Assembly: GCA_002633025.1 (NCBI GenBank)
Contig: NMRB01000001.1
Span: 1,054,955-1,118,954 of the forward strand
Source: Notospermus geniculatus
Lineage: Eukaryota > Nemertea > Pilidiophora > Heteronemertea > Lineidae
Length of the DNA stretch: 64,000 nt
Direction: 5' to 3'
A program made the translations under genes and the position numbers. The notes beneath the pieces were generated by a model, which made no database searches, was not told the origin of the DNA, and saw only the letters and a program-made list of their open reading frames with translations. Below, piece by piece: positions 12,806-26,500 of this stretch; position 1 is the stretch's first letter; the number at the start of each line of letters is the position of its first letter.

Positions 12806-15800
12806 ATGGCTGTTAGATGGGGTGGTTTGGGCATGGCGTGTTTAAGGCGCATTCATCACTTCTCTTCATTACAACGACAGTGTCCATCCCTAATTGCTGC
12901 AGAATGTTGTAAGTAGTAGATCGAGGCTACGGTATTCATCAGACATCATGATGCATTGCATGTGTGTGTACTCTGTCACTGTATGTAGTGTAGTGTGTAC
13001 ATGCTGGTCTGCACTTGTAAAGCCGCCCATACACGGCGCAATATTATTGCACAATATGGGGCCCAAATGGGTGGTCGTGTGCTTCTAGCATGATAATTAG
13101 AAGAAAGATTGACAATAAAAAAAATAAGATTGCCCATTGTGATCCTCATATTGTGCAATAATATTGATCGTGTATGGGCAGCTTTACTTTTGTCTGTTTT
13201 CAGGGCATACATATTATGTCACCCGCACTTGTTCAAGCATAGCCACAACAAATGGGAAACAACAGAAAACTGGAGGAGACACAGCAGCTATGGCTGCTGA
13301 TGGGTTAAATGTTCGAGAAATTTCACACTTGAAGACAATGCACAAAACCATAGGTGAGATGAAGTGCTTTTCAAATTTCCCAAAAGTTATGAATAGCTAC
13401 TGTTGAAGCAAATGATGAAAAGTGGACGAATGATTTATATAGGCCCCTACCAGACAGAAATAGATATCTATTTTTTTTTGTACTTGATTAACTGACCTGG
13501 GTAACTAACTGGATACCATTTCAAACCAGACAGGCCAAAGTAAGAATTTGGATTCATTAAAACTGCATGACTGCATAAAGCGACACCAAAAATTCCATTT
13601 GTACTTCCTTTCCCTTTCAGAAGAGCACCATTTTCGATTGCTAAAAGACCCTGATCAACCAGATGATGCTCATATTTTAAAGGTTGCCATTGTTGGTGCT
13701 CCAAATGCTGGCAAATCAACATTGACCAATGCTTTGCTAGGATGGAGGGTAAGTGCATGTAGATTGCTCATTGCCATCGACAACTGTTGAAGATTCATGC
13801 AGTATTTTCTGCCAGAACAATTTGACTCTCATCAGTTTTGCCTCAGTGGTAAGATGCCATGCCAACTGGTCTTGAGCACCACTCTGCTCAAAAGTGATAA
13901 TAATGAAGAAATTTGATAACACCTTTTTCATGATCAACTAAGTATTATTGAGACTTAGTCTCAATAAGTTGATCATGAAAAAGGTGTTATCAAATTTCTT
14001 CATTATTATCTCTTTGCTGATCAACACGGCACCCATCAATATACTCAAAAGTGATGAATTTATGATTTATAGATGACAATGTCCCAGTGCCAACAATCCT
14101 TACATCAAGATTGCGATAAAGCTGACTTGCTTCTTTTCTAAATAGGTGTCGTCGGTCTCAAGCAAAGTGCATACAACAAGGTCAAGAATCAATGCAATTT
14201 TGACAGAAAGAAGTACACAGCTTGTAAGTGTATACCCAGAGATTGTCTCAAAATTCCTGTATCAGTCCTTCAATCTGGGTATCATCAGATCTGACCTAGT
14301 GAGTGCCTGTGGAATAAATGCCAAGATGGTCTGGGTATCTTTACTGTTTCTGCTTGCCGAGGAGCCCAGGTTCAGCGAAACTGAAGGTACCGGCTTGTGC
14401 AGAACTTCCTCTGCTATGATTTGAAATATTGTGATTGTCCTGTCTTTTGTTCAGCATTTTGAATGCTTGGGCTTACAGGTGTTCCTTGACACTCCAGGAA
14501 TGATTCACCCCACTAAAAGAAAAAAGTGAGTACATGTACTATCAGGAAAAATGAAAACATCTCTCACACCTATTTGCTCTGATATTAAGTGACATCTGAA
14601 ACGTATGATTGTCTCTACCTGCATCTACCTGCTTTTTGGAGTTTAATGACAATGTAACAGTGTGATTACCCAGTACATGACATTTTCCTTTCTCCCATTT
14701 GCAGGCATAGTCTTGAACATTCATTGATAAGGGACCCCTACTCGTCTCTCTACCAAGCTGATATAAGTAAGTTATATTCATGGGAACAGTGGTGTTGCAG
14801 CTAATGCTTCTTTCAATCGGAGAGTTGGAATAAATTATACCAGATTCCACTTCTTCCCTGGTGGCGATTCAGATTCCTCTGGCAAACCATCCTGCCAGTA
14901 GCAGAGTGACTGTTACTCTCAGTTGCTCTTTGTTCCAGAAAGGTTCTGCTGGATGCATTTCATGATTCTGCAAATTACGTGTTTTAATATTTTGATATAC
15001 ATGAATAGTGCAGTTGATTTGTATCATAGTTTTATAGTGAACGACATTCATTGTACATTTACCTACACATTGCATACACTTTTCAGTTGCTGTGATTGTT
15101 GATGTATCTGTCCCATGGGTCTCAGCTGGACTTGATAAACAGATTCTCAAAGCACTCTCACTCCATGAGGGTCAGACTTCTATTCTAGTACTAAACAAGG
15201 TAGAGAAATGATCAACTTGTAAAATTATGGAAACCTTTGATGTAGGATTCCCCAAGAAGTTGCTTTTCATGACAGAATGTTCTGGTTGATTAGATGTGAT
15301 GATAGTGGTGCCTCCCGCTTCGGATACCACAAATCACGATTGGTAGAAAATGACTCTTTCCATCTCTGACACCCAGGTGGAGCCACTGCCATGTGAACTG
15401 AAAAAAGTTCAACTGGTGTTGCATGATGTCTCCAATGAGGGAGATATTACTCTGAATATTTTTTTCTTCGTTTTCATCACACTTCACCTCCAAATGTCAT
15501 TATATCGTTCAGGTTGATTTACTCAAGTCGAAGCAGAAATTACTTCAGATAACAAGACATCTCACAGAAGGAGTGATTGATGGACAAAGGGACAGTTTCA
15601 CTGTTAAGGCTGCCAAAAAGAAGGGCATCAAACAACTTCTGCAAGAGAAAAAAACAATAGAGTTGCTGCAGAAACATGCACCACATAAACAACGGGATGG
15701 GGAATCGGACAGTGAACAGGATGGATATCTTTCAGGAGACGATAAGCAAATGCAGACTGTGAATGATGGTGGAATTTCTCCTGTTTCAAATGATGCAAAC

Positions 15801-17138
15801 ATTGGTAAAAATGACCTGTGGAATGCAGGTGGGGTGTTCACTGGACAGAAAATTGTGTCTGCCATGCGAGAGAGAAAATCACGGAGGGGACCAGTGCCAG
15901 CTGCGGAGGTGGAAAACTGGGAGGAGTATGCTGAAGCATTAAAGAGAGTGGAGGTGTCTGTGAAGGACAGGCAAGGATGGGATCAGTTCAAGCAGGTCTT
16001 CATGGTCTCTTCAACAGAACAGGATGGAGTGGATGATTTAAGAGTAAGGGCATTGTTCAACCTTGTATTTATATCTTGCCAGGGTCGCTGCCAGAAATTT
16101 TTTTGAGGGTACTAATTTCTTCTAAATAACAAAAACGCCATGAAATTAAAGAAAATGGCCCTTTTCTGTTCCTTTGCGGGTACTAGCATAGTACCCTCGG
16201 GCAGAAACACTGCATGCATATAGCCAGTAAAATATTTCTGGATTCATCATTGGCCTAAACCTTTAGGACTTATCACTGATGACCTTTGGTGTTGCACTTT
16301 ATTTCTGCCCAGATGTCAATAGTAAGTCTGAGAGGTGGTCAGGGCCTTCCTGAAAAATTTGATAAACTGTGAGATGTACTTTCCATTGCCTTCAGAGATA
16401 AAAGGCTTTAAATCATGAACTCGGTCAAACACAAAAAATATCAGTGCTTTTGAATGTAATAGGTTTTAAAACCTTTCAATGATTTTATTTCAGGACTATC
16501 TGTTTGACCAGGCATCACCTGGAGACTGGCTCTATCATAGCAGCATCATGACTGATCAGACACCTGTTGACATTATCAAACATTGCATTTGGGAGAAACT
16601 TCTTGATAACCTACCAAATGATATACCTTATAACCTGGACCTTGAGCTGGAGATGGTCGTCGATGAAGGTTCCATATTTCGCATTGTGATGAATGTCATC
16701 TGTCCGACTGAGAGACACATGGTATGTTGAATGTTCTTAGCTTATCTGGGGTGATCATCTATTGCTGTGCATTGTCTGTCCTTTGTCTTTGATTCGCCAC
16801 CACATCTTAAGAAGTTTGGGTCATCTCGTCTGGACACAAGGAGCATTTCAAAAAAATTATCTATCTGTATCAAGTGCTTAGTCTGGTACCTTTATGACCT
16901 CATCTGTCTACTGCGGAGTTTGATTGGACTCCCTACATGTAAATAAACCTGTCTAGCTTGCTTTGGATCGATTTTGGCAATGTAACTACCGTAACAAGAA
17001 CTTTATTCATTTCAGCGTTTCACCATGGGCAAAGGAGGGAAAACTATTGCACACATTTCTGAGGAAGCAAAGCAATCTCTTATGAACACTTTCAAGTGTG
17101 ACCTTTCTTTGCTGCTCGTGGTCAAATTACTGCGGTGA
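12806..17138 (+). CDS. ERAL1: Era-like mitochondrial GTPase (ERAL1)
   Basis: Ten exons: 12806-12908, 13204-13353, 13621-13748, 14146-14223, 14479-14525, 14705-14766, 15087-15199, 15513-16043, 16494-16721 and 17016-17138. The frame is intact for about 520 residues. The GTPase motifs are in order: G1 GAPNAGKST (residues 110-118), switch region TTRSR (137-141), G3 DTPG (157-160) and G4 NKVD (226-229, split across an intron). A C-terminal KH domain carries GKGGKT (485-490). In animals ERAL1 binds 12S rRNA and assists small mitoribosomal subunit assembly in the matrix. The N-terminus (MAVRWGGLGMACLRRIHH) is basic, hydrophobic and acid-poor, fitting a mitochondrial presequence. Exon 8 holds a long insert rich in K, E and Q, which makes the protein longer than human ERAL1 (about 437). 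A plus-strand AATAAA at 17582-17587 is a plausible poly(A) signal. Confidence 0.95.
13022..13182. mobile_element. MITE just upstream of ERAL1 exon 2
   Basis: GCCCATACACG-GCGCAATATTATTGCAC at the left end is complementary to GTGCAATAATATTG-CGTGTATGGGC at the right end (arms of about 35 bases with few mismatches). It ends 21 bases before the exon 2 acceptor, so the branch-point region of ERAL1 intron 1 is probably element-derived. Confidence 0.75.
13896..14010. repeat. Near-complete palindrome with 44-bp perfect arms
   Basis: 13896-13939 is the exact reverse complement of 13967-14010. The 27-base centre contains a second inverted repeat (TATTGAGAC/GTCTCAATA), so almost the whole 115 bases can fold into one hairpin. 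It lies in ERAL1 intron 3. No family was identified. Confidence 0.85.
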
Positions 17139-20100
17139 TGAAGTCAGAAGTACGCATTGTGAACAATGTAGTTTGTGACTCATCTGGGAAGGAATCAACC
17201 TCGATAATGTAACATTCTTGTCAGTCTTGCTATAGCCCCTGAAAGACGGCCAATGTAATGTTAACCTAAGAAAATTTGTTGATAAATTTTACTGTAAATT
17301 TGGCATGAGTGGTGTTCACTGAAAACTACCAAATGAAGAGCCTACTGAACTTGAAAACAGTGTCTGTTTTCGTGTGAAAGCATGAATACATATACAGTCC
17401 GTTTTAACACCCCAATATCTGTCTTGAAGAAATTGTGGTATTCCAATGATGTCTTCATCGATGTGCATATATCCTTATCTGCCTTCTGTAGCCTACTTGG
17501 TAGGCTGAGGTACCACTCCCCAGTTTTGCACTCTTCAGAGCATTTCAATACACTTGTCGTGTAAACATGTACTTGTTAAGCAATAAAATACACAAAATCA
17601 AATTTGGCGACATACTCTCTGCTGGAACTCGCTGTCTCATTTGTGGTAGATTTTTGTCACAAATCTCCCCTTTTAGCCTGTGCCATCATGATGTAGCCCT
17701 CTATGGTTTTGTGATAAGCAGCATGCATGACTGTGTCCCAAAAAGCTGTGAAATTGCCACTTTTTCACGAGTTGAAATGTCCGTTTCATTGAAAATTTGG
17801 TGCTGCCTGGGCTTGCACTGCCTCATTCAGTGATATTTCCCAAGGAATTATCAGTCTAAACTTACTCGAACTAAGAGGGCAAATGTCATCTGGATCATGA
17901 TGATGCCATCGCTCTTTGTGGTATCAGAATACATTGTTTCGAGTTGAAGAGAGTTTCGAATAACCAATCGTCAGTGCAGTCATACAATTTTAAATTCATC
18001 TCGTCTACTTTAATTTGCATCAGAACTCCAGACTTATTTTTTGTGTCAACTTTCATAGTCTTTCGACTTGAAATTATGTAGTAGCAGTATATACATATGT
18101 CGTATAGCAGACAGGAAACGAGCATGCATTTTTTACTGGAAGCCACTCTTTACTGGAAGCCATCCACCACTCATTTATTGATGCCCTGGGTGCATCAGCC
18201 TCAGTTGCTGCACTTCTTGTCACTTATGCAAGGTAAGTCATTTCAGTACTGATCCATCAACCTCCTCTTTCAAACTCCTCAATCAATAAATCTGAAGACA
18301 AGATACCCATGCTTATTTTCATCTTTATTATCATGAGATTCATTCAATCCAAATTCATACTACCGGTACACAAATAAATAACAAACGTAACTGAAAGTTG
18401 ATTCTACATACTCACATTGCCATGGCTTTCAGACAGATGTATTCTAATGGCAAATGAAATGCATCAATATCTTGTTCTGGTTTTGAATGGATGTATGGCA
18501 TCTCTTATGTATACAACTAGATTTGTCAAGAGCCAATGAGTTGTATGAATGAGGTCTAGTACATGTAAATGCTTTTACTTCAGTTTTGTACCAGGCCCCT
18601 GATGGGATTCTATAGCAAGAAGTAAAAGCACTTGTTCATATTCATGTACCAATAATACATGTACATGTACGTAATACATGTACGTAATACATGTACGTAA
18701 TACATGTACCCGGTACGTAATGCCCAATCTGCTCAAGGCTTTGTGTGTAAGGTCCCTGTTTCTCAGGTTGGGTCATTGACACGGAGTACAAGAGGAATAC
18801 GGGTACTTCAGAAACACCTTTTTCTTGCATTTCAATCCACAGTCACTCTGAGTTACCGTAGTTTCTTTCCCCATAGTGATCCCATAGTGATAGAGGCTCT
18901 ATTGTCAGTGAGGACAATTTTCAGGCAACCAGCGCTGATCCCATGAGATGCATTAGTTCTCTTTTGGAAGACTGGATCTGAGCAATCAACAACAGTGAAC
19001 CAACAGATCAGTTCTTCAAGCCAGTGTGAACCTTGCTGTTTAGTTTCAAGGGAAGCAGGTGAAGAAGTCCAATACCCACCTACATGTACTCATATTTGAA
19101 GGCAACATCTTCACTAAGAGTCATGGGAGTATGGTTGGTTGAGTCATTAGCTATACCCCATAGTACAATGTACTTGGTAGTACATGATAGCACTGTAACT
19201 TTAATCGGCCATGTTTGTGGATATGCTATTTTTACCATTGGAGGGTATTACCGATGTTGCTCAAATGCTTCAACAAAGACCAAGTAGTCAATGGACTTCT
19301 GTAAATATACAATCAAGTGTGCAACTGTTCTGTATAATTTAGAAAGATTCAAATGGGTGTATGCATAAAATGGTGATAACTGTTTCATAATTTGACAATT
19401 GTCTAATTCGTACATTCAAAAAATATACAGTTGAAATGTACAACACTATTCAAGAAATTTGGAAGAGTATTATCTGGTAATAATTTGGTAGATATGGTAA
19501 TATATATGAATACCCACTAACAAAGTCAGTGACATTAGGAATGGAAGGTCATCATGACCCAGGACCCCATATGAAGCATTGGTTTGATTTTCACTATACA
19601 CTGTATATTTCAGTAATGGCACACATACCGGTACCAGTAATTTCCGATGGATGAAATCGCCCCAAGCCAAACCAGGGAATCGGAAGAGACCCTGCCTTTT
19701 CTTCAGTTTAGTCTCCATACTCCATACCGTACCCTTTCCACACAAGAATCAACAGGCTTAGACCCATGTATCATTTTCCGATGAATACATGTATTATTTT
19801 TCAGTTATTTACAACTCATCTGGGTTGTAACAACGTGGATATGGTACCACAGAATCTCTCCTCTGAGGAGAAAGCAACCTCATTTCAACATCTCCAGTTT
19901 CAGACATCACAATGACATCAGTAGCTACTGTCATTATATGAGCATGGTAAATGAACTCAAATCAATTTTCTACAAAACACAATTGTATAAAAAAAAATAC
20001 GAATACAAAAGGCAAACATGGTACAAAGTATACGAATGGCATATCATAACTTATTGCAATCTACAACTAGACAAGACTAGTCAAGTACCTTTCTCGAGAT

Positions 20101-23100
20101 GGATATCTTATGGAACTAATAGAGATAGCAGTCTGGCTGAACTGATAAGGGACAGTCTTTTCAACTGATTATGATTGTGCATTAGGATAACATTGGGATT
20201 TGGAACAATGGGGTTGTAGCCATTCTTTTTCTACCATTTGATGACGCTGTGACCGTATCAACTTTTCCACTGTGACGTTGTACGGAACGTCAACGATCAC
20301 ACCACCGTGACATTGTGGCTTCATGCTCACACCTTGTATGCCACAGAGATGACATCTGAAGACAATGGAAAAGGCCTGATACGGTCACAGCGACATCTTT
20401 CCGTGGAGAAGTGGCGATGACCTCATTACGATGCTAACTCAATTAATTCCAATGCTGTAGAGAGATAATTTGCATTACCGGTAATCATATGTGAAAACAT
20501 ATTTGGAACTAAAGTCTGTGATACAGAGGTTTTCCTGTATACTGAACATGAAGATAGCTTTAGAACTGTGCCTCCTACAGAAGACACTTCTCATTAAAGA
20601 ACCAAAGTCTGTAAGGGAGAGAACGTCCCGAAACAGACATCAAGATAATTGACAACATTGATGAACTCAGAAAAGTTCTGGTAGTTAAATGATTGATTGT
20701 TAAAGGAATGACACAAAGAATCAGGCAGAGCAATAACTTCTAAAACACTTGCACCAAGTAATACAAAATAAAATCAAAACGTAATAAAATTGCTCTATCC
20801 TGTATAAAGGAGCAAAGCCCAGTTTCATCACCAATACATGTAGTTAAGAAAACGAACAAAACTACCCAACCACTAGAACATCTATCAATTACAAATTTTA
20901 TCCAAATAAACCTCTATAAACTAATAATCCAAAATCATCTACCGGTATGCTTTGCGATCAAAAATAGAATTCTGACAACTCACCTTTTTCTTGAGTTAAT
21001 CTTGTTCGCAGTTTTTTTTTACAATCAATGAGTATTGACTTATGGTTTTGAAGAGGGTGGCCCAGAGGACTTGACAATTATATTTTTTGAAATTTGTTCT
21101 GCTACTGACGAGAATGGGCAACAGTCGATAGGGAGAATGATTTATAGACTAATTATTAAGGTGGATGATCCTGGGGCAGAGTTCATGAAATCACTCGCCT
21201 CAAAATCTCAAGCAACTTACAATTTCCTTGTCACCAAAGCCCCACCCCACTCCCAATAATAAAATCCTTATGTTTAAACTCCTCTATTTCAAAATAATTG
21301 TGAACTGCCAGTTATTTTCTTGTTTTCTCCCATAATACCCTACTGGATTGAGGTATGACCAGAAATACGAGTTGGAACCAGTCGCACAACCAGCCATCAT
21401 TATCAACATTTACCAAACTTAAGTATGGGTGTTGTCGTGAGACGATCTTATAGAGGTGACACTAAAACATCAGCAATATTAGAAGCTACTTTGTTCTAGA
21501 TACTTCACAATTCATTGAATCGGTATAGTAAATACACATATAAAGCAACACAATAAGATAATCAAGTTCATGCCTAATAAGTTGCACAGTGAAAAATATT
21601 TACTGTACTTCAGCTACCCGACTAACGTTGACTAGATTCAATTGTCATAAAATACATTGTAATTGGCATACAGATGAATTTATAACATGTGAGGCTAAAT
21701 CACAACTAAATTACATGTAATGTTATCACCCACCCACCTGGACAACTCAGATGTTGACAACTACCAGCAGTACATGCATGTCACCAAAAGCTTACATACC
21801 AAATCGAGTCTTGATTGCTCTGAATTTAGATTTACCATCACCATGCATCCAAATCTTTCGGCGACATGGTGTACTCTTGAAAATGCACACGATTGTAACT
21901 CAAGAGTGTAAAAATTTACTGGTTCACGCCACAACAGGGTATGGTATTATTCTATAGGCCAACATTTAATGAACTTGGCAGAGAAATGGCAGACAAGACC
22001 AAGTGGCGGGACACTGTGCCATCAAGCTCGACAGCTGTTGGTACATACATATGTCAATGTCTTCACTCCTGTTCCCCAAACCCACATTTCTCTAGGATTC
22101 AAAAGAGCACACATTGCAGAGCAAGATGTAATACGTGTAAGAGCACAATCGTATTAGTTGACAGTGAGAAAGTGATTCCTTGACATCAACATTTGATCTT
22201 TTGACACGGACTCGATTCCAATGATTCTGAGCACCACAAATGAAGTCACACATACATAAGTACTGAAGTAAATCATTATATACAGAGGGAAATGAGATGA
22301 TGTTAAATCTGATATGACATGCAGAAAAAATAAACTGCTGTGACTACTTCATAATGTGTATGACCTAATGAAATGAATTACGTGATGAATTTGAACTGTT
22401 TTGGGAAATAACTTGTAATACATTGCTCTTTCTCAGTAAACCATGTTACAATGCCATCAAAAACGAATTCACAAAACCAATAGGATCAGCACATTTGACA
22501 CTCGACTCCTTCTCTGTCTTTTTCTAATGCTTCAAGGCAGGTTTACACTTCCTCATGCACCGAACACCGACGCCCCGCAGTGTAAACCCACCTTTAGTCA
22601 TATGGAAGGAGCAAAAAAAACAGTTGACTTACAGATTTGTAAATCCAAAATTGTGGATAAGTCCCTGGTACTTCAAAGTTCTTGAATTGCTGTGTGACAT
22701 CTGAAGAAAATCATTCAATCAAATCCACTCTCAATATCGAATGAGTATGAGGAAAGAATTTGTTTTTTTACATGGCAGTACTGGTACATGATCGTTAATA
22801 AACATTACTAGACAACACAGGAGCATGACTTCTGCCACAGGAACTTTCCAGGTTTATGTGAAGTAATAATTCATATTACCTGCACAGACCTGATCCGTAG
22901 TAGTATAGATATACCACTTCATACCCATCACTCTATGATTCATATCTACCCGTACATGTACGAGGTTGACACTGATGGTGGTATTCTGATCATTAGGGCT
23001 CTAAAATGTACTGGGAAGATAACAAATACCAGTACTTGTAACCCACTACTCAATGTCTTGTACCCCATTTGTTCCGGCCTTGACCAACCAAAAGGTATTC

Positions 23101-23512
23101 CAAAGTAATGTACAAAGGAACAGAGTTGTGTCTCACTCACATATTGATGAGATTTAATTCAAATACTTTACATGTACGGTACATCAGCCCAAATTCAATA
23201 TTCACACAGTGAACAATATTCCCTGTGGCTGAGTTGAAACCCTACTGAAATAAATGCAAATACTACAATGCTACACAGATATCCTCTGGGCAAAGTCTCT
23301 CCTCAGTCAATACTTCATTGCAATGTAAAACCTGACAATGTCTGTGGACAGAAATATATTTCTGTTCCATCTCTGTCAATATTTAATCCGTCACTGGCTG
23401 TAACAATACAGCAAGATAAACAAACTCGATGAGTCATGTTCAAATGTCGTCTAAATCTCTGTTGGTGAAGAAACTCTCTCTTTGGTGTTGTCAATTTCAT
23501 TCATACAGCATG
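17139..23512. other. 6.4-kb stretch without recognisable gene
   Basis: This region lies between the convergent 3' ends of ERAL1 (plus) and SPPL3 (minus) and probably contains both 3' UTRs. Only short unsupported frames are present. Visible items are a candidate ERAL1 poly(A) signal (17582-17587), a 13-14 bp tandem repeat (18654-18720), a short inverted repeat with arms GCTGTGACCGTATCA/TGATACGGTCACAGC (about 20248-20391), a small inverted-repeat element near 22535-22595 (GGTTTACACT ends), and a weak possible exon near 18112-18231 (see findings). Confidence 0.6.
18654..18720. repeat. Short tandem repeat ACATGTACGTAAT
   Basis: About four copies of a 13-14 base unit, ATACATGTACGTA, run in tandem. 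Each unit contains the self-complementary words ACATGT and TACGTA. It is intergenic between ERAL1 and SPPL3. Confidence 0.8.
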
Positions 23513-26500
23513 TCATACTTCCATATACTTTGGCTGTTGAGAAACGAGGAACGGTTCATGCCACATTCGTCGGAGGTCACCCTGAAAGGAAAACTAAAAC
23601 TTTAGCACGAAAACCAAGCCAAAGGATGGCACAGTGGTATTAAAGAGAATTGGACTCATGACCACGAGGCCATGGGTTCAATTCCCAGTTGAGTCCCCAC
23701 GTTATACTCGCAACTGGTCTGAAAGGGTCAAATGAGGTGCTGAATGAACTGCTTCTTGAGTTCCCCAGAATGGTTTCTGGAGAGACTGGGGTAACAATGT
23801 AAAGTGCCTTCGGCACTATTAAAGTATTAAAGGTGGGTGGGCCAACAAATGATCAACAGTACTACTTCTTTAATGAATAATCACTCATTACTGGCCCAAT
23901 CATATTCTCACCTTAAGATATGCCATGGTGAAAAGTGGAAGTAATGTGAATGGCACAAGGTAGAGGAGAGCTGGTTGAGCCGCTTTGAACACTTCGGATG
24001 AAACAGTTGCTGTCAGCAAACCTGGAAAATAAAACAATTGAATCACGTCTAGCTGCTTTGGACATGACGTTTTTCTTTTACAATATGGTGGACTCATACA
24101 AGCCACTGTTGCGAATGAGCTCCTAAATGCATCCTAAGAAGAGCAAAATTATCATTCTGACATGGTAGCAGCAGGGAAACGATGAGAAATGCTTCTATTA
24201 GTTCTTAATGAAATATTGGCTCTCCACATCCGGTGTGAAAAGATCAGATTTTTCAACAGGAACTACCCTGGTAACAGGGAAAATCTTACCTAGAAAATAA
24301 CCTAGGAGTGAACAGTGGAAGTATGTCACTTTGTTGTACATATTAGGTGGTGGTAATCCTGCTTCTGCTGACAAGACTTGATTTTTCTTGTACGCATCAT
24401 ACCTCAACACAAAACAAAGTAACAATCCTGGCATCACCTGTAAAGGAAGATGTCAAATTTGCAGTCAAAGCTGTGAAGAGACCAATGCGTATTACGTAAC
24501 ATGTCAGTGTGGCTTGCTCTTGGTGTAGAGGGAGGAGGATCTTTGATGATTTTCACGACACACATTGCCCACTACCATCAACTTGAAAAAAACCTACTCT
24601 ATACATGACACTGTCGTGCCATGTATACATGTACATTTGAAATTATCACACTGCTGACACAGATGAGCAATCAGCTCCGGACTTTGTTTAATACACAGGT
24701 GTTACAAAGAAATGTTTACTTTCTATTCATATCATAAAGAAATACACTCACGATGTCGCCAAGTCCTAACATTGAAAAATGACCAGCGTTGTGCATGCTG
24801 AAAAAAATAGAGAACACTGTAATTCAACACTACACAAATCATTTTTTTTGGACAATGGACTGGCTCACTACACCAGTCCCACTATGGTTCGTCTGAACCC
24901 AAGCGGTGTGAACAGGAATACAAAGTCTGACCATGCCAATTATTGGTAATCTGATGGGATTACCTCAGGTATACCAGGAAATTGTTTAGAATAACAGAGT
25001 GGCCGATATACAGTAATGACCAATGAAGGGTATGAGTTCAAAAGACCTGCAGGGCATCACTTCAATAGCATACCGGTAGATATTTCAGCATGGTATGACA
25101 GCCGCTTACCTGGGAAACACTAATTTTGCAGGTAATGATAATTTAGGGGCTTCTCTCATCAGTCCTCCGAGGTGAAGTTTCTTCGCGAACAGGCCAACAG
25201 GATTGTCAGCTGGTCTTGTTGCGACCTTCACCATGACGTTGGCCTTGAATATATACTGTGAGAAAAAAACCTGGAAGAGAATAATGACACGTAATGAACA
25301 ATATTCGGGAAACTTTATTGTCAATAGGTGGCAGCACTGTGCTAGTGTCCTGGACAATACTAATCCTTTCAATAAGACATTGACATGGGATGGTAACCTA
25401 AATGGTTTTCAACAGTTATTTATAGGTGGTCAAATGGTCACAATTCGAGTAAAATCAACCAAATTTTCTCGAAATTTCTTCTGTCAAGCTGACATAATAT
25501 CCTCCTCCATGTTCAAACAATTTATCAAGCAAGTTCACGGGCAACTTACCCAGAACACATCGTAGACGAGAAGTCCAACTAGAAGCAATGTTGATACCTT
25601 CAAACTGGGGAGTCTGATCAGAGCTATAAATGCCACACACAAACCCATTCCAAGAGCTGAAAGGGGATTATAAATTATTATTTTGGGGGCATAAAAGGGA
25701 TTTCTTTATGTTTTGGGGTGAAATGGCCTAGCATACAGAGTGGTGGTGAAGCTTTAGGTTGTTGGGTAAATTCCTCGTTGTAGTCACAACAAACACCAAG
25801 GTTGATATCAGTTTTAACCATCCTCAGACATTCACACAAGGTTGAAATACTCACCATCCATAAGTAGCCAATGGCCTGTTAGCACCCAGATACACACGAT
25901 GAGAAAAGAGAGACAGAATGCCATGATCTCAGGTCCAGTGAATCTACCACAGCATCCAAATGATATTCTGCAAGAAGAGAAGAATGATGTGAGCAATGAA
26001 ACAGAAATGATAACAAACAAAGAAAGAAATATGTTCAATAAGTATGTTCAGAATAGTAATGAGAATGTCATCAGCAATACCCATTTGAAACTAGAGTTGA
26101 AATTGACTTAGCAGTCAATTTGCAGACCGCCACTTTCACTGCATATGTGGCGGGTAGGCATAACACGCCTAAGTGTTTCTGTGATGTGAACTTTTGCAGT
26201 GGGACATTGACGGGAACCTTTAACAGCGATACCAAACAGGGTGTATATAAACCGAAGACCGAAGACTGAAGACTGTTTGTTAATACGAATCTGCTGTCAG
26301 ATCTGGGCCATCTCTTACCCTTTTCATAAGGAACTGGTCTGAACTTGAGGAAATTGACCTCTGTAATAATGTCATTGGGATTTCTAAGTTCTGATTGGCC
26401 GATTAAAGGACCACAGGAAGACCTCTATTGACGACTTGGTAAACTACCGCTATCAACCTATGCTACGTGCATTGTATTGTAATCATACATTCTCCAACAC

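Noticed and set aside
13896-14010. Considered a CRISPR-like or microRNA locus
   Set aside because: It is a single inverted repeat in an animal intron with no spacer series; microRNA status cannot be judged without reads and the arms are too perfectly paired.
23617-23690. A functional tRNA gene
   Set aside because: Box A and B words are present, but acceptor and anticodon stems do not pair and a SINE body follows.
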